Of a DNA stretch of 64,000 bases, positions 33,432 to 44,819 are shown piece after piece. The notes under the pieces are model-generated. The model worked only from the letters and a program-made list of their open reading frames with translations. It was not told where the DNA came from and did no database searches. The stretch is from Pollenia angustigena (lineage: Eukaryota > Arthropoda > Insecta > Diptera > Polleniidae). The stretch's first letter is position 1. Each line of letters opens with the position of its first letter. The stretch covers positions 44,268,308-44,332,307 of the forward strand of contig OV884056.1 of assembly GCA_930367215.1 (NCBI GenBank), written 5' to 3'. Made by a program: the position numbers and the translations under genes.

Positions 33432-36400
33432 AAATAGCTAGCACCTCGGGGCATGGGCTAGCTTCTACATCTGAGGGCCCCACAATCTCTATATCAGTAG
33501 TGCAAAGGAGCAACAGGAATCTTACTGCTTATGGTTACATTAATGGTCAGAAACGCATTCTTACTGTGGACACTGGGGCATCACATTCTATAATAAGGCC
33601 CGATTTAATACAAAAATCAATCCAACCACTGAGCGGTGTAAGTCTGCGAACAGCTACAGGCGAGTCTGCCACTGTTTATGGAAAAGTAAAAGCACAATTA
33701 AGTATGGCCAATGCAATCGCCCATCACGTATTTATTGTGGCTGATATTGTAGACGAGGTAATCATTGGCGCAGATTTCATGATTGAACATGGTATTCAAT
33801 TGGATATGGGTCAGCGAATTATGTATTGCCGTGATGTGGAGATACCCCTTGAAGTTGGATACGAAACCAAGGCCCATGTAAGACAGCTAATCGCCCTTCA
33901 ACGTGAAAAACTGCCACCCAAATCAGAAATCTTAGTATGGGCGCGAATGGAGGGAGATTGTGAGGACAACAGTTTATGGGTGGTAGAGCCAGCAGAAGTT
34001 AAAGGAGATATCGTAACAGCGAATGCCCTCGTAAAACCCAGCAAGGGTCTAGTTCCTGTGAGAGTATTAAATTTATCCAGCAGTGAAAAAGTCCTTACGC
34101 AGAACCTCAAGATTGGACAATGTACTTCAACAGAGGCAGTAATTAATTGCGAGCAGCATCAAGGCGTAGCCAGGAGAATTAGCAAAGACCACGAGCCACT
34201 AGAGGAACATGTGCGAAAATGGACCGAAAAGCTAACACCGCCTTGCAAAAATAAGGCCAAACAACTACTAAGAAAATATGCCTCTGCATTCGCTTTGAAA
34301 GGTCAAAACCAAGGCAGAACGTCAATCGTGAAACACGAAATCAACACAGGCGAAGCTAAGCCAATAAAACAGGCGCCAAGAAGCATTCCTCTAGCAAAGC
34401 GCAATGAAGTAAAAGAGCTAGTCAGCGAGATGGAAAAGAACGGAGTTATTAAACCATCGTCAAGTCCTTGGAGCTCACCAGTGGTTTTGGTGAAAAAGAA
34501 AGATGGGAGTACCAGATTCTGCGTAGATTACCGAAAACTGAATGACGTCACGAAAAAAGATAGTTATCCATTGCCTAGAATTGATGATACCTTGGACACG
34601 TTAGCCGGAAGGGAATGGTTTACTACATTGGATTTGCAGAGCGGTTATTGGCAAGTGGAAATTGCGGAAAATGATAAGGAGAAAACTGCGTTTAGCGCAA
34701 GTGATGGCTTATGGTAGTTTAATGTGATGCCATTTGGACTCTGCAATGCTCCGGCTACATTCGAGCGGTTAATGGAGCAGGTGTTAAAAGGTCTTCACCG
34801 AAAGACATGTTTGGTGTACCTTGACGACATTATTGTAATGGGGAAAACATTTGATGAACACCTGAAAAACCTAGAAGAGGTGATGAAACGTATATCAATG
34901 GAAGGGCTCAAACTAAATGCTAAGAAATGCTCACTGTTCCAGAAGGAAGTAAAATACCTGGGACATCGTGTAACCTCCAAAGGCATCTCGACGGATGATG
35001 ATAAAATAAAAGCTGTAATGGATTGGCCTCGCCCGAAAAATATTCATGAATTACGCAGTTTTCTAGGCCTATGTACATACTACAGGCGCTTTGTACCAAA
35101 CTTTGCAAATATTGCTGCAAGTTTACACGAATTGACTAAAAAGGCGCAAAAATACATCTGGAGTGAAGCACAGGAAACAGCATTTCAGAAACTGAAGGAA
35201 TTGTTGTGCTCAGCACCAATTTTGGCTTACCCCATTACTGGAGAGAAATTTGTGCTTGATACCGATGCGAGCGGATACGGAGTTGGAGGTGTGCTTTCCC
35301 AAGTGGTCAATGGTGTAGAGCGAGTCGTGGGATATTACAGCCGAATACTTTCGAAGCCTGAGAGAAATTACTGCGTAACGCGAAGGGAGCTCCTGGCAGT
35401 ACTAGAGTGCGTAAAACATTTTCACAAGTATTTGTATGGTCAATATTTTGAGTTAAGAACGGACCATTCTGCACTCAGGTGGTTGCTGCAATTCAAGAAT
35501 CCGGAAGGTCAGATAGCTCGCTGGATTGAGCGCCTACAAAGTTATGATTTTACCATTGAGCACAGAAAAGGTGGAAAACATGGCAACGCGGATGCTCTAT
35601 CAAGACGACCCTGCAAACTGGAATGCAAGCATTGTGTAAAGGCTGAAGGAAAGGAATACAACTGTGAAGTTCGCCTACTGCATATAGAGTCCAACGAAGA
35701 CTGGTCAATGGCACAGAAAGCTGACCCTATATTAGAGAAAATCATGAAGGCCAAAGAAGAAGGCAGAAGGCCGAATCGAAACGAAATATCATCTGAAAGT
35801 CCGCTAACAAAAGCATACTGGGCCCAATGGAACAGCCTACAGTTGATAAATGGCTGCCTGTACCGAGCATGGGAAAGTGCCGATGGAAAATCAGTTCGTA
35901 ACCTCATTGTGGTGCCATCGTCAAAAGTACATGAAATTCTAAATGAATTCCATAATGGTCCAAGTGGTGGCCATCTTGGCGTAACAAAAACATTAGAAAA
36001 ATTAAAACAACGTTTCTACTGGGTTGGGTGCCAACAAGCTGTGGCCGATTGGATATCAAATTGCACCCAATGCATTGCCGCCAAAGGACCAACAAGGAGA
36101 AGTCGGGGACCGCTTCAACAGTACAATTCGGGTGCCCCATTTGAGCAAATCGCAATGGATATAGCCGGACCTTTTCCTGTGAGTTATGCCGGCAACCGTT
36201 ATGTGTTAGTAGTTATCGATTACTTTAGTAAATGGCCAGAGGTGTATGCCATCCCAAATCAAGAAGCTAGAACCGTTGTGGACGTATTTTTGAATAACTG
36301 GGTGTGCCGCTACGGAGTTCCAATAGAATTACACTCCGACCAAGGCAGAAATTTTGAATCTGGTGTGTTCAAAGAAATGTGTGAATTATACGGAATAAGA

Positions 36401-37021
36401 AAAACTAGAACAACTCCTTTGCATCCACAATCCGATGGTATGGTCGAAAGATTTAACCGCACACTAGAGGAGCACTTGCGTAAAGTAGTAAGCACACATC
36501 AGAAAGACTGGGATGAACACATTCCGAAGTTTTTGTTGGCATATAGATCAGCTGTTCACAACTCCACCTCTCGTACACCTGCCAAAATTGTCTTTGGAAC
36601 GGAGCTCAGACTACCTGGAGATTTAGAATTTGGTGTTAAGCCTGGACCAACAGATGACAACAATGAAGGCTCTACCTCACAGGAACAAGATGACCTTAAT
36701 GAACTTCATGAGTTCGTGCGAAGTCGGATTAAGCTGTCCAGTGACAAGATGAAAGCCAGATACGATCGAGCGGCAAATTCGGAAGGTTTCAAAGAGGGCC
36801 AGTTGGTTTTACTTTTTAATCCGCAACGAAAGAAAGGACTATCTCCAAAGCTGCAGACTCATTGGGATGGCCCATATAAAGTAATAAAGAAATTGAATGA
36901 CGTGGTGTATCGGATCCAGAAATATAAGAGCCCAAGATCAAAAATGAAAGTGGTACATCTAGAACGCCTAGCCCATTATGGAAAAGGAGAATCTGAGCCT
37001 ATTCGGGACGAACAGGCTTAA
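33398..37021 (+). pseudogene. pol: Pol: protease, reverse transcriptase, RNase H, integrase; one internal stop
   Basis: Replication polyprotein, in the -1 frame relative to gag and open from 33398, so frameshift expression is likely, though no classic slippery heptamer was identified. Order: aspartic protease VDTGASHSI (about 33566) with IIGADF; RT with FTTLDLQSGYWQV (motif A) and VYLDDIIVMG (catalytic, about 34817); RNase H with LDTDASGYGVGG and RTDHSALRWL; integrase with an N-terminal H-H-C-C zinc site (about 35930-36080), MDIAGPFP, HSDQGRNFE and VERFNRT, the last D and E spaced by 35 residues; and a C-terminal GPYKV module. A TAG at 34715-34717, between RT motif A and the MPFGLCNAPATF block, splits the frame. 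All other catalytic residues are present, so the copy is defective by a single visible lesion. There is no chromodomain and no envelope. Confidence 0.93.
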
Positions 37022-37032
37022 GTGGAGGGCAG
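37021..37032 (+). promoter_or_regulatory. Polypurine tract
   Basis: AGTGGAGGGCAG lies directly against the 3' LTR start and would prime plus-strand DNA synthesis. It begins at the last base of the pol stop codon. Confidence 0.75.
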
Positions 37033-37411
37033 TGTTACGAAAGTTAAATTATCTAAGAATTATTTATAGTTATAGTTATAAGTTATCTTGTAAGTCATAG
37101 TTTTATGTTACTTAAAATTGTCATGTATAATTTTCAACACAACTGTTATTTTAAAAATAATTCCTATATAAATTTCCCAGTAATTTCTAGAAATGGTTAT
37201 AGAACATAATAAATAGTTTTTACGGGAAGGTTCAGGAAAAATCTAGAAATAATTATGAAATATAAAAAGGGGTGACTCATGTAAAATTAGTTTAGTCTGT
37301 TTTGAAAAACGGATAAGTGTGTGTTTTTATTCGGATTTGCAATTAAAAGAACTCAACGGTTTATTATAAAGGGAGTAAACCGAACGCGTTTATTAAAGGA
37401 AAAACGTAACA
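37033..37411 (+). repeat. 3' LTR (379 bp, with 65-bp deletion)
   Basis: Starts TGTTACGAAAG and ends AAACGTAACA as in the 5' LTR. After 'gttttgaaaaacgg' it jumps to 'ataagtgtgtg', losing the 65 bases that hold AATAAA in the 5' LTR. An upstream AATAAA (in 'cataataaatag') remains but lies before the TATA box. Confidence 0.95.
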
Positions 37412-37429
37412 ATATATAATTTATTTACA

Positions 37430-37798
37430 CAAACAAAAACAAAAATTGAGTGCAGGGATCAACATGATGCTGTTTATCAAATTGAATGTGACGGCGGTGA
37501 TAATGAGGAGTGTGGAAAAATCTACATTGGTACAACGAAAAGAAATTTAGGCGTGAGAATAGACGAACATAAAGCCGACATCAAAAGGGGAAAACATTCA
37601 ACTGCACTTGAACAACACTGCAGTCAAAACGGACACAAGCCAAACTTTGAAAAAGTGAGAAATTTAGATAGAGAGAAAAGGGAAAATAAGAGATACACGT
37701 TGGAGAGCTTAAGAATACAACAAAAAACGACAAGTGCAATAAACACAAAAGAAGACAAAGACAATACAAATGCAAACTACACCATTGCAATACTTTAG
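37430..37798 (+). pseudogene. Penelope-like element B: GIY-YIG endonuclease domain
   Basis: The frame reads KIECRDQHDAVYQIEC, then KIYIGTTKRNLGVRIDEHKA, with the Y-IG strand and the conserved R of GIY-YIG nucleases, followed by HSTALEQHC, RENKRYTLESLRI and NTKEDKDNTN before a stop at 37796. In Penelope-like elements this domain follows the RT and nicks the target. A conserved cysteine pair (AVYQIEC ... EECGK) precedes the YIG strand. The RT part is not joined to it here: the Gypsy 3' LTR ends at 37411, 20 bp upstream, so the Gypsy insertion probably cut this copy. The domain itself looks undamaged. Confidence 0.8.
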
Positions 37799-38166
37799 TA
37801 ATAATAACAACTGTGATCTAAAAGGGACAAATTTTCTGTGATAATTTTTAAATTTGCATATATTTATTTTAATATTTTAAGTTTTGTGTTGTGTTGTCCA
37901 CCTATACAAAATACTGTGATATATTTTATAAATGATGTAAACTGACGAAAAAGTTTATTGTAAGTTAATTTGTCAAAAATTAAGATTATAATTATTGTTA
38001 TTATTGGCTACTTTTTTACTTTGTATCTTTACAATGTTGCCAGATTTTTTAAAAAAAATTCAATCCCTGAAGAAGTTGGAAAGAATACCAACGAAACGTC
38101 GGATTTTATTGATAATGAAATAAATAATCTTTTGTTTACATTAAATTAATGACCTTGAAAGCCTGT
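37799..38166 (+). repeat. Penelope-like element B: 3' tail
   Basis: T-rich sequence followed by the CTGAAGA-stem-GAAA motif (38067-38096), 'attgataatgaaataaa' and a terminal AATGACCTTGAAAGC block. It parallels the tail at 30889-31293. Confidence 0.55.
38067..38102 (+). ncRNA. Hammerhead-like motif in Penelope-like 3' tail B
   Basis: CTGAAGA (38067-38073), one A, stem GTTGG / CCAAC with an 8-base loop, then GAAA (38093-38096) and CGTCGG. The frame of conserved bases is the same as at 31190 but the stem sequence is different and still paired. No complete stem I or III is visible, so cleavage activity is unproven. Confidence 0.45.
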
Positions 38167-38649
38167 GTATAGAAAACTATAAAAACTATTTAGAGTAATC
38201 AAAAAAGGTCGATAAATACTTATAATTATAAACATTTGCTAATTGGAAAACAAAATATTCAACAATTTATTAACAGCTCCATTTAATAAAAACAATCATA
38301 AAATAATAATCGGTAAAGCCCAAACATTATAGTATTAACATACGAATTTTCGAGATTTTACCCTCACAAAAATAAAGTTATGGTAGGTGATTAAAGTTCA
38401 TATAAGAGTTATTTGTGCCGAATATTATCCAGACATTAACATCCATACGAGATTTTTTGTCTTAAAGGGACTTTAGGGAAGGTGGCTAAATTCTTTATTA
38501 ATTTATAGATGGCAGCTTTGGGCAAATGTTAGCTGATTCTAAAAGAATTTAATTTGCAGTAAAATATTTTTGGGGCGAATTTAATCGAAACACTCAGGGT
38601 TAAAAAAACTGCAGTCAAAAAAAAAAAATTGCGTTTTTATCCACTCTTT
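38167..38649 (+). repeat. AT-rich; includes repeat family C, copy 2
   Basis: Positions about 38393-38590 match 20800-20950 ('tcatataagagttatttgtg', 'cgaatattatccagac'). No gene was seen. Confidence 0.4.
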
Positions 38650-39042
38650 GTTTTTTACTGATTCATTAAATGAAAACAGTCGCAGTCAAGGCAAAAGCAA
38701 AAAACGAAAAGTTGTACACAACAAAGAAACGCAACAAAGATGGCCGTTTTCTCATTAGGCGATTTCTGCCTTTACTACTGATTCATTAAATGAAAACAGT
38801 CGCAGTCAAAGCAAAAGCAAAAAACGAAAAGTTGTACACAACAAAGAACAGCGACAGTCGACATGTTCGGAAGTGTTTGGTTTGACAGACTGAAACTTTT
38901 AAAAAATTCAAACTGCAAAATCAAAACAAAAGACAAACACATCATCCCATCTTCGTTAACTACGGGATTTTTTTAAAAGCTCCCTGGCCATTTTCTCAAT
39001 GTATCGACAAACTGTCTGTTACTTAATGTCAATATAAATTTA

Positions 39043-40271
39043 GGCGGCATGAAATACCCCCCCCCCCCCACGAAATAAGTCCCCAACAAAATTATGAAAG
39101 ATTTCCCCAATTTTTGGGGTCTTATTTCATATGAAATAAACCCCCAATTTAAGAATGAAATGAAACCCCAACGAAATGAAATAACTCCCCAAATCAAAAT
39201 GAAATAAATTCCCAAAAATTGGGAAGTTATTTCATTGGAAATAAGTCCCCATTTCCTGAAATGAAATAAATCCCCAAAAAGTATTCAAAACATCCAATCA
39301 ATTCAAAATAGGGGGGGGGTGCTTTTTAACCATTGGAGGTAAGGCCATGATGGCTTTATTGCTCAATTGAATGGGAGATAAAGCCGTAATGGTCTTATTG
39401 CCCAATCATTGAGAGGTAAGGTCATATGTAAAATTTTGCGAAGTGAGAGATATAGTCATATTTTTTTCCCCCAAATGAGAGGCAAAGCCATATTTTTCCA
39501 GAATATTGTTACGCATGGTGTAAACATTCTGTTAAAGGGAAAATCCTTAGTTATCATTGAAAACCATTTTTTTATTCTTGTGACGCACGCAGAAAAACTT
39601 TATTCAGCGAAGCCACCTGCCGCGTCCTACTGGAGGAAAAAACCCCTAAGCGCGGCCGCAGGAAAACTTTAGTATGCGAAGCCAGATTTCAATACTTAAC
39701 TTTAGTAAAAGGGAAAATCATTACCTCTTAATTATAAAAAAAAGAAAACTATTAATCAATGTAAAATGGAAAAGTTTTTCAAAACTGAAATGAGAGATAA
39801 AGCCATTTCCTAATATTACTAATGTGTCCTAAGGCCATGATGGCTTTGCCTCCCATTGGAATGAAAAAAAAAAAAATAATTGCATCCAGCAAAAAAAAAA
39901 AAATTAAATGGGCAATAATACCATTATGGCTTTATTTTATTCCTTACCGCAAAATTATTTCTCAAACTAACTACCTAGTAAGTATTATTTTTAATGAATG
40001 AGTGGTCTTGACCATTCATTAAAACAAGTTTTGTTTACGTTATAATCTGCATTTTTGACGATTTTGGAATAAATTTTAAAATAAAAAAAGTCCCCAAAAT
40101 ATTTTTAGGGACTTATTTCATTTCAGATTTTAATATGAAAATGAAATAAGTCCCCAAAAAAATTAAGTACATCCCCAAAAAATGTTGTTGTTGCCTCTCA
40201 TATATTTTTTTGGGGAGTTATTTCATTTCCGTTTTGGGGACTTATTTCGTGGGGGGCTATTTCATGCCGCC
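39043..40271. mobile_element. Foldback element b, 9-bp target duplication
   Basis: Ends GGCGGCATGAAATACCCC and its inverse, bounded by the perfect 9-bp repeat ATAAATTTA (39034-39042 and 40272-40280). The arms (39050-39300 and 40080-40265) repeat the word ATGAAATAAGTCCCC in both orientations, so many alternative hairpins are possible. The centre holds another inverted pair (39336-39960) and a decayed form of the shared core ('ctttattcagcgaagccacc', 'gcggccgcagg'). No transposase is encoded. Termini and duplication length match foldback a. Confidence 0.85.
39336..39960. mobile_element. Inner foldback with AAGGCCATGATGGCTTT word
   Basis: 'gaggtaaggccatgatggct' with 'ttattgc' at 39338 is matched inverted by 'gcaataataccattatggct' near 39915-39955, and the words AAGCCAT / ATGGCTTT recur through 39380-39490 and 39790-39860. 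It sits in the loop of element b. The termini are not sharply defined. Confidence 0.45.
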
Positions 40272-40695
40272 ATAAATTTATTAGACCGATAAACTGTCCG
40301 TTATCGATTTTGGGTTTCTCAATATACCGACAAAAACATTGTTTTCAGTTGACAACACCACTCAATATACATATAAAAGTTGGGAGTCAGCTGATTGCAT
40401 TTATCTGTACGGCAAATAAAAGGAAAATAAATAATTGGCAGATGAGTGCTGGTTAGTTTTGCGACCGAGTAGAAGCAAATGAGACATTGAGAAAACCAAA
40501 GTTCTTTAATGCGCAGTTTTTCGTTGGGTAAAAAGATAATCGTCTAATGAGAAAACGGCCATCAGTCTGTCAAACCAAACACTTTCGAACATGTCGACTG
40601 TCGTTATTCTTTGTTGTGTATAACTTTTCGTTTTTTGCTTTTGCCTTGACTGCGACTGTTTTCATTTAATGAATCAGAAGTACAGGCAACGGTTT

Positions 40696-41235
40696 ATTTT
40701 TGTCCAATGACAAATGAAAAAATCGAAGTAACAGCATAATCTTATGACTTTTACTATCACAACTGCAGCTTTTTATACACCGGAAATACCAAAATAATTG
40801 GATGGCTAACAGACACAAAGAGTCTAATTTAAACAGAAGTTTTAATGGGAAATGTGTAAAATTATAGACTGATTTTCACGTTTTAGATAGAATTCGTCCT
40901 TAGTATAATTAAAATGTATTTAAGAAATTTCATTAAATTATCTACAAGATTGCAATTTGTACTTTGCGCACAAAATTAACATTGACAGGCAATCAGCCAG
41001 ACGGATGGATGGTTATCCTAAAATCACTTTAAAAAGTGATTCTAAATCCATCGGTGTACTAAAAGATTGTCCAGATTTCTATGTATTACATACATCGCCA
41101 AAAACGTGATTGATTGATGATTGTTTTTTCCTTAATTTTTGCTTATTCATATCTAAAATTTTAAAGTTTAAAATAACATACACATATCTTTTATGAAAAC
41201 CTGCTTTGTCTGAAAAATTTCGAGTAAAAAGAAAT
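40696..41235. other. No gene recognised
   Basis: Contains 'ttgtactttgcgcacaa' and 'agccagacggatgg' near 40950-41010, echoes of dispersed repeat family A, but too diverged to call a copy. Confidence 0.4.
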
Positions 41236-41423
41236 TTAATGGTGTTTTCTTTTCCAGGAAAAAATATGACATTTTATCTACAAAAATGCAATTTGGTTTA
41301 TTATTTTATTTAAAAAAAAACTCACCCTATTCGGGAAGAAAATTTTTAAGAAACAGACACCAAATTGCATTTTTTTTTAAATAAAATATCCCATTTTTTT
41401 TGTAGAAAAGAAAACACCATAAA
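41236..41423. mobile_element. 188-bp palindromic MITE
   Basis: 'taatggtgttttcttttcca' and 'tctacaaaaatgcaatttgg' on the left are matched inverted by 'ccaaattgcatttttttt' and 'tgtagaaaagaaaacaccat' on the right. The two arms make up almost the whole element. No target duplication was identified. Confidence 0.6.
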
Positions 41424-41651
41424 GCATTTAAAACAGAAAAGCCAAAATTCCGCAAAAATAATTTTTTTATTTGCTAGAAGAGCTCTTTTAGTCATCTAAA
41501 AAATATTTAATATGCCTTTAAATGTCTAAGGCACGTTTTTATAACTTACCGATAGCTAAAAGTAGGATTTTATTCGTCCTATCTGGTAAGTTGTAGTAAT
41601 GGAACACTTTTATACGGCCGATAAAGTCCTACCTCTAGGTATCGATAACAG

Positions 41652-41948
41652 CCCTGCGGGAAATTTGTGTCAACTGGTCCAACAGACTGGTCGTGGGAGT
41701 TGTGAAAATAGAACAGGTACAAAAAGAAAGAACTCATGACCAGTGAAAGGAGAACTAATCATGTAACTGGTTTATGAAGAACAAAAAGGTAGAAAAAGTA
41801 ATGAATTACAGTACAGTCTTCACCGGTGGTGTGATACATTTTTTTGGGACTTTCTAAATTTTGGCTCTTGAATTTAATTATAGGACTTGTTATAGGCCAT
41901 ATCACGGGACTACTTTGGTGTCAGTTCACTTCCCTCTAGGAAGGGTTG
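41652..41948 (+). repeat. Dispersed repeat family D, copy 1
   Basis: Starts at CCCTGCGGGAAATTTGTGTC, passes 'gaactcatgaccagtgaaag' and 'atcacgggactactttggtg', and ends near 'cacttccctctagg'. Copies lie at 49302-49672 (same strand) and 50217-50690 (opposite strand). No coding frame was seen. Confidence 0.65.
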
Positions 41949-42517
41949 TCAGAGTTGTATGAGCTCCATCTCCAAACCGGATGTCAGAAATCGCCAAACG
42001 TCAATTTTGTTCAGTTTTCGTAACATTTTTTCTTTTTTTTTAAATTAAATTTTGCATACAAAAACAAATCTAGTATAATATAACAGTAAAAAATCGTCAA
42101 AAACTGAGAAAAAAAATACAAAAATGTTGCCGAAAGTAAATTTTGTTTAGTTTTTTTAAATAACATTAAAAAGAGATCATATATTCAGTTAAAAAAAAAA
42201 ACTAAAATTATGTACACAAGTCTACAAGATCGTACGCTTCAGCCTCATCAATTTCATTACTGGTATTCTGACCTGCGAACATACTATTAAAATTAAATAG
42301 TGAATGAATATAAAATTCACTGAAATTGATAACAAACCAAAAATCATGCGAAAAAAGTTGCCAGATTTTTTTCTGAATTTGTAATGATAACAAAAAATGA
42401 CAAGCTGTTAAAAAAATCTTTGGCTAATTAAATTTCCAGTTACATCAAAAATCGCCAATAAAAAAAAGTCACACACCGCTAAACACGTTTCAGAATCGCA
42501 ATATCTGACAGCCCTGG
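41949..42517. mobile_element. Possible hAT-like TIR element
   Basis: AGGGTTGTCAGA on the left and the inverse CAGGGCTGTCAGATA on the right bound about 570 bp that breaks the end of repeat D. The match is short and no 8-bp duplication is clear, so both class and limits are tentative. Confidence 0.35.
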
Positions 42518-43267
42518 TCGGTAAGTTGTGAAAACTTATTGGTTTGAGAACTTTAGAATACTGTAGCAAATTATATTTTACTCGTTTATGATACAATTAA
42601 TTCGAGTATTGACTACCCTGATTTGCTATCTTAAATGCCATTTAATATACCAGCTAGAAGCCTAAGGATAATTGACACATATTAAATTCCAATTCATGGT
42701 ACTAATTATGCTCTTAATGCTACTTTTAACAAGAGCATTTAACAACATTTAATAAAATGAACTTTAGCCTTAAAAAAAATCTAAGTCTTATATTGAATTT
42801 AGCACTTCAAAAGATTATTTTAGTTATGTCTGTTGAGTATATTTTAGATTTTATGTTTTATGTATGTTTTTATAAGGATGCATAGTTTGTAAGGAATTCT
42901 GTTTTCCATAGACCAAAGTTAAAGAAATAAGTAATAATGAGAATAAGATTCGAAATTTATTGAAAGTTCATATTTTAACATATGACGATTCAATAAATAA
43001 CTCATGAAAAAAAAAATTATTAAGTTTCAGAATAAATCACTTTAAATTGTAGTATCAACTTAAAACCTAACATCAGAATTGTGGGATCAATGTTACTACA
43101 AATGGTATCAATGATGCAATAAGAAACATCAATCCAATGACTTACGTCTTCGTACAATTTTGTCATTTTTTACGTGTCATCTATTTTGTGACTTTAGTGA
43201 CATCAATTCGATGCCACATTTTGTATATAATTAACATTATTTTCATGATAACAATGTATTATAAGAA
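42518..43267. other. No gene recognised
   Basis: A/T-rich sequence without inverted repeats or coding signals. Confidence 0.4.
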
Positions 43268-44100
43268 GCCAAAATTCCTATATTCTATTTTTTTAAATTA
43301 TTTAGTTAAATACATCAAATTTTTTAAGTAGAATTATTGCGAAAACCATATGGGTCATGGTGCTGGTGTCTTATTATTGAGAGTTCTGCTGTAAACAAAG
43401 GTCGTTATTCAACAAACGTGAAACAAACATATGTAACGGGTAAGTAAATAATAATATTCCATAACTTTGACCTAAGTCAATTCCAATGACTTTGACTTAA
43501 TGGCAAACTGTCATTAAAGTTATGCTAATGTGTCCTTTCTCTGATGTTACTGCGTCATCGCACTGAGGACTTGATCTACATTTCTGTGATGCCGATGATG
43601 TTTTTACCCAAATTCCACTAAAAGATGTTTTTAGTTGAAATTAATTTTATTTATGTTCTTAAAAAACACCACAAAAAGGTATTATAAATCTTAGATTAAA
43701 AAGTATCAACAAAAAATGACAATTGATACAACTTAGCCATCCCTGTTCTGTTAATTTTATTAAATGTTGCCAACTTTTTGTTTATGAGAAACCTAAAAAC
43801 AAAAAGCGGTAAATCGCTGAATTTGCCCATAAACCGCTGATTCAGCAACACTTTTAATATTTCAAGCTTGAAATGTCAATTTTAAGTTGAACAATTTTAC
43901 ATTTTTTTTTTTGACATAACTTCATTTGTTATCGATAACTTTAGTAAAATTTTTGACAGTTTGCCATTTATCTTAATACAGCTGAACCCTTCGCACTTGG
44001 TTAATTTTTCTATTACTTTATATTTGCACTGTTCACCAAAACTTGAACAATGCATTAAAAATGTAGTATCATAAGGGCTTTATGACGCCTTTTCTATCAG
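43268..44100. repeat. Mosaic repeat, partner of 13130-13745
   Basis: The left part (43268-43445) matches 13130-13290 in the same direction and the right part (43632-44095) matches 13291-13745 in the opposite direction. Between them, 43446-43631 is unmatched and contains 'gtcattggaattgac'-like palindromic text. The end 'catccctgttctg' is the inverse of the CAGGGATG terminus. Confidence 0.65.
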
Positions 44101-44819
44101 CGCGGGCAACTTCACTATTAAATGCGCTGTTAAAATTTGATTTTGCAATTACTAAGCGTTAACGCCGCGTTATTTAGGGATGATTCAAACAAATTGTATG
44201 GGCATGACAATTTTTAACAACTAGAAAACGCTTTCCGCTTTTGTTTAACAAAGTAATTTTTTCAAAAACATGAATCATAATCATTAATTTTTTGAATCCC
44301 AAGAAAAACTTTGGTAGCTAATATGCATGTGGCAGTGTAAATAAAACTGAACTGGCAAAATAAAATAAAGTAATTTGTTTTTATTTTTGTATTTTCTTTA
44401 CGCACTTACATCTACATTTAGAGTTGACAAAAAATCAACCAATTGTAGACAGTACGGTAAGAAAAGATAAGCTCACTGTTTATTATTGTTGTGGTTTTTG
44501 TTTAAGCTTTGATATTGTTACAATCAGGCTTGCCAGTTTAACACTTTTTTATAATTATTTAGCATTTTTAGCACTTTTTATATATCCCACAACTACTTAA
44601 AAACTCACATAATTAATTCAAGTAAAGTATCAATTCTCTAAGTGCATCATGAAAAATCAATACATTTATGCTACCTTTTTTGCAACTTTAGCGCATACTG
44701 TTTTTTGCATCTTTGTTATACGAAAAAGAAAACAAAGAAGAAACAAATACAGTCACTTTTATTCTTATGAACAAATAAATTAAAATTGTGAGTTGTCAAA
44801 TTGTGAAAAAAGTTCTATT

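Larger units (their letters stand above)
31294..37411 (+). mobile_element. Ty3/Gypsy LTR retrotransposon, nearly intact
   Basis: Full-length element of 6118 bp with TGTTA...TAACA long terminal repeats, a primer-binding region, gag, pol (protease-RT-RNase H-integrase), a purine tract, and a 4-bp target duplication ATAT (31290-31293 and 37412-37415). The domain order with integrase after RNase H is that of Ty3/Gypsy. There is no envelope frame between pol and the 3' LTR. The LTRs are identical over the shared 379 bp, so the insertion is recent, yet pol holds a nonsense codon and the 3' LTR a 65-bp deletion. It has inserted beside or into Penelope-like sequence. Confidence 0.95.
38650..40695. 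mobile_element. TIR element with duplicated left end, host of foldback b
   Basis: 'actgattcattaaatgaaaac' with 'agtcgcagtcaaggcaaaa' at 38658 pairs with 'gccttgactgcgactg' and 'ttttcatttaatgaatcaga' at 40648-40678, and the pairing extends through 'gacatgttcggaagtgtttg'. The left terminal region is present twice (about 38658 and 38780), a direct repeat of about 122 bp. Foldback element b occupies the middle, so the original element would have been about 0.8 kb. No target duplication was resolved. Confidence 0.65.

Noticed and set aside
37022..37032. An envelope gene in the Gypsy element
   Set aside because: Only about ten bases separate the pol stop from the 3' LTR, so there is no room for a third gene.
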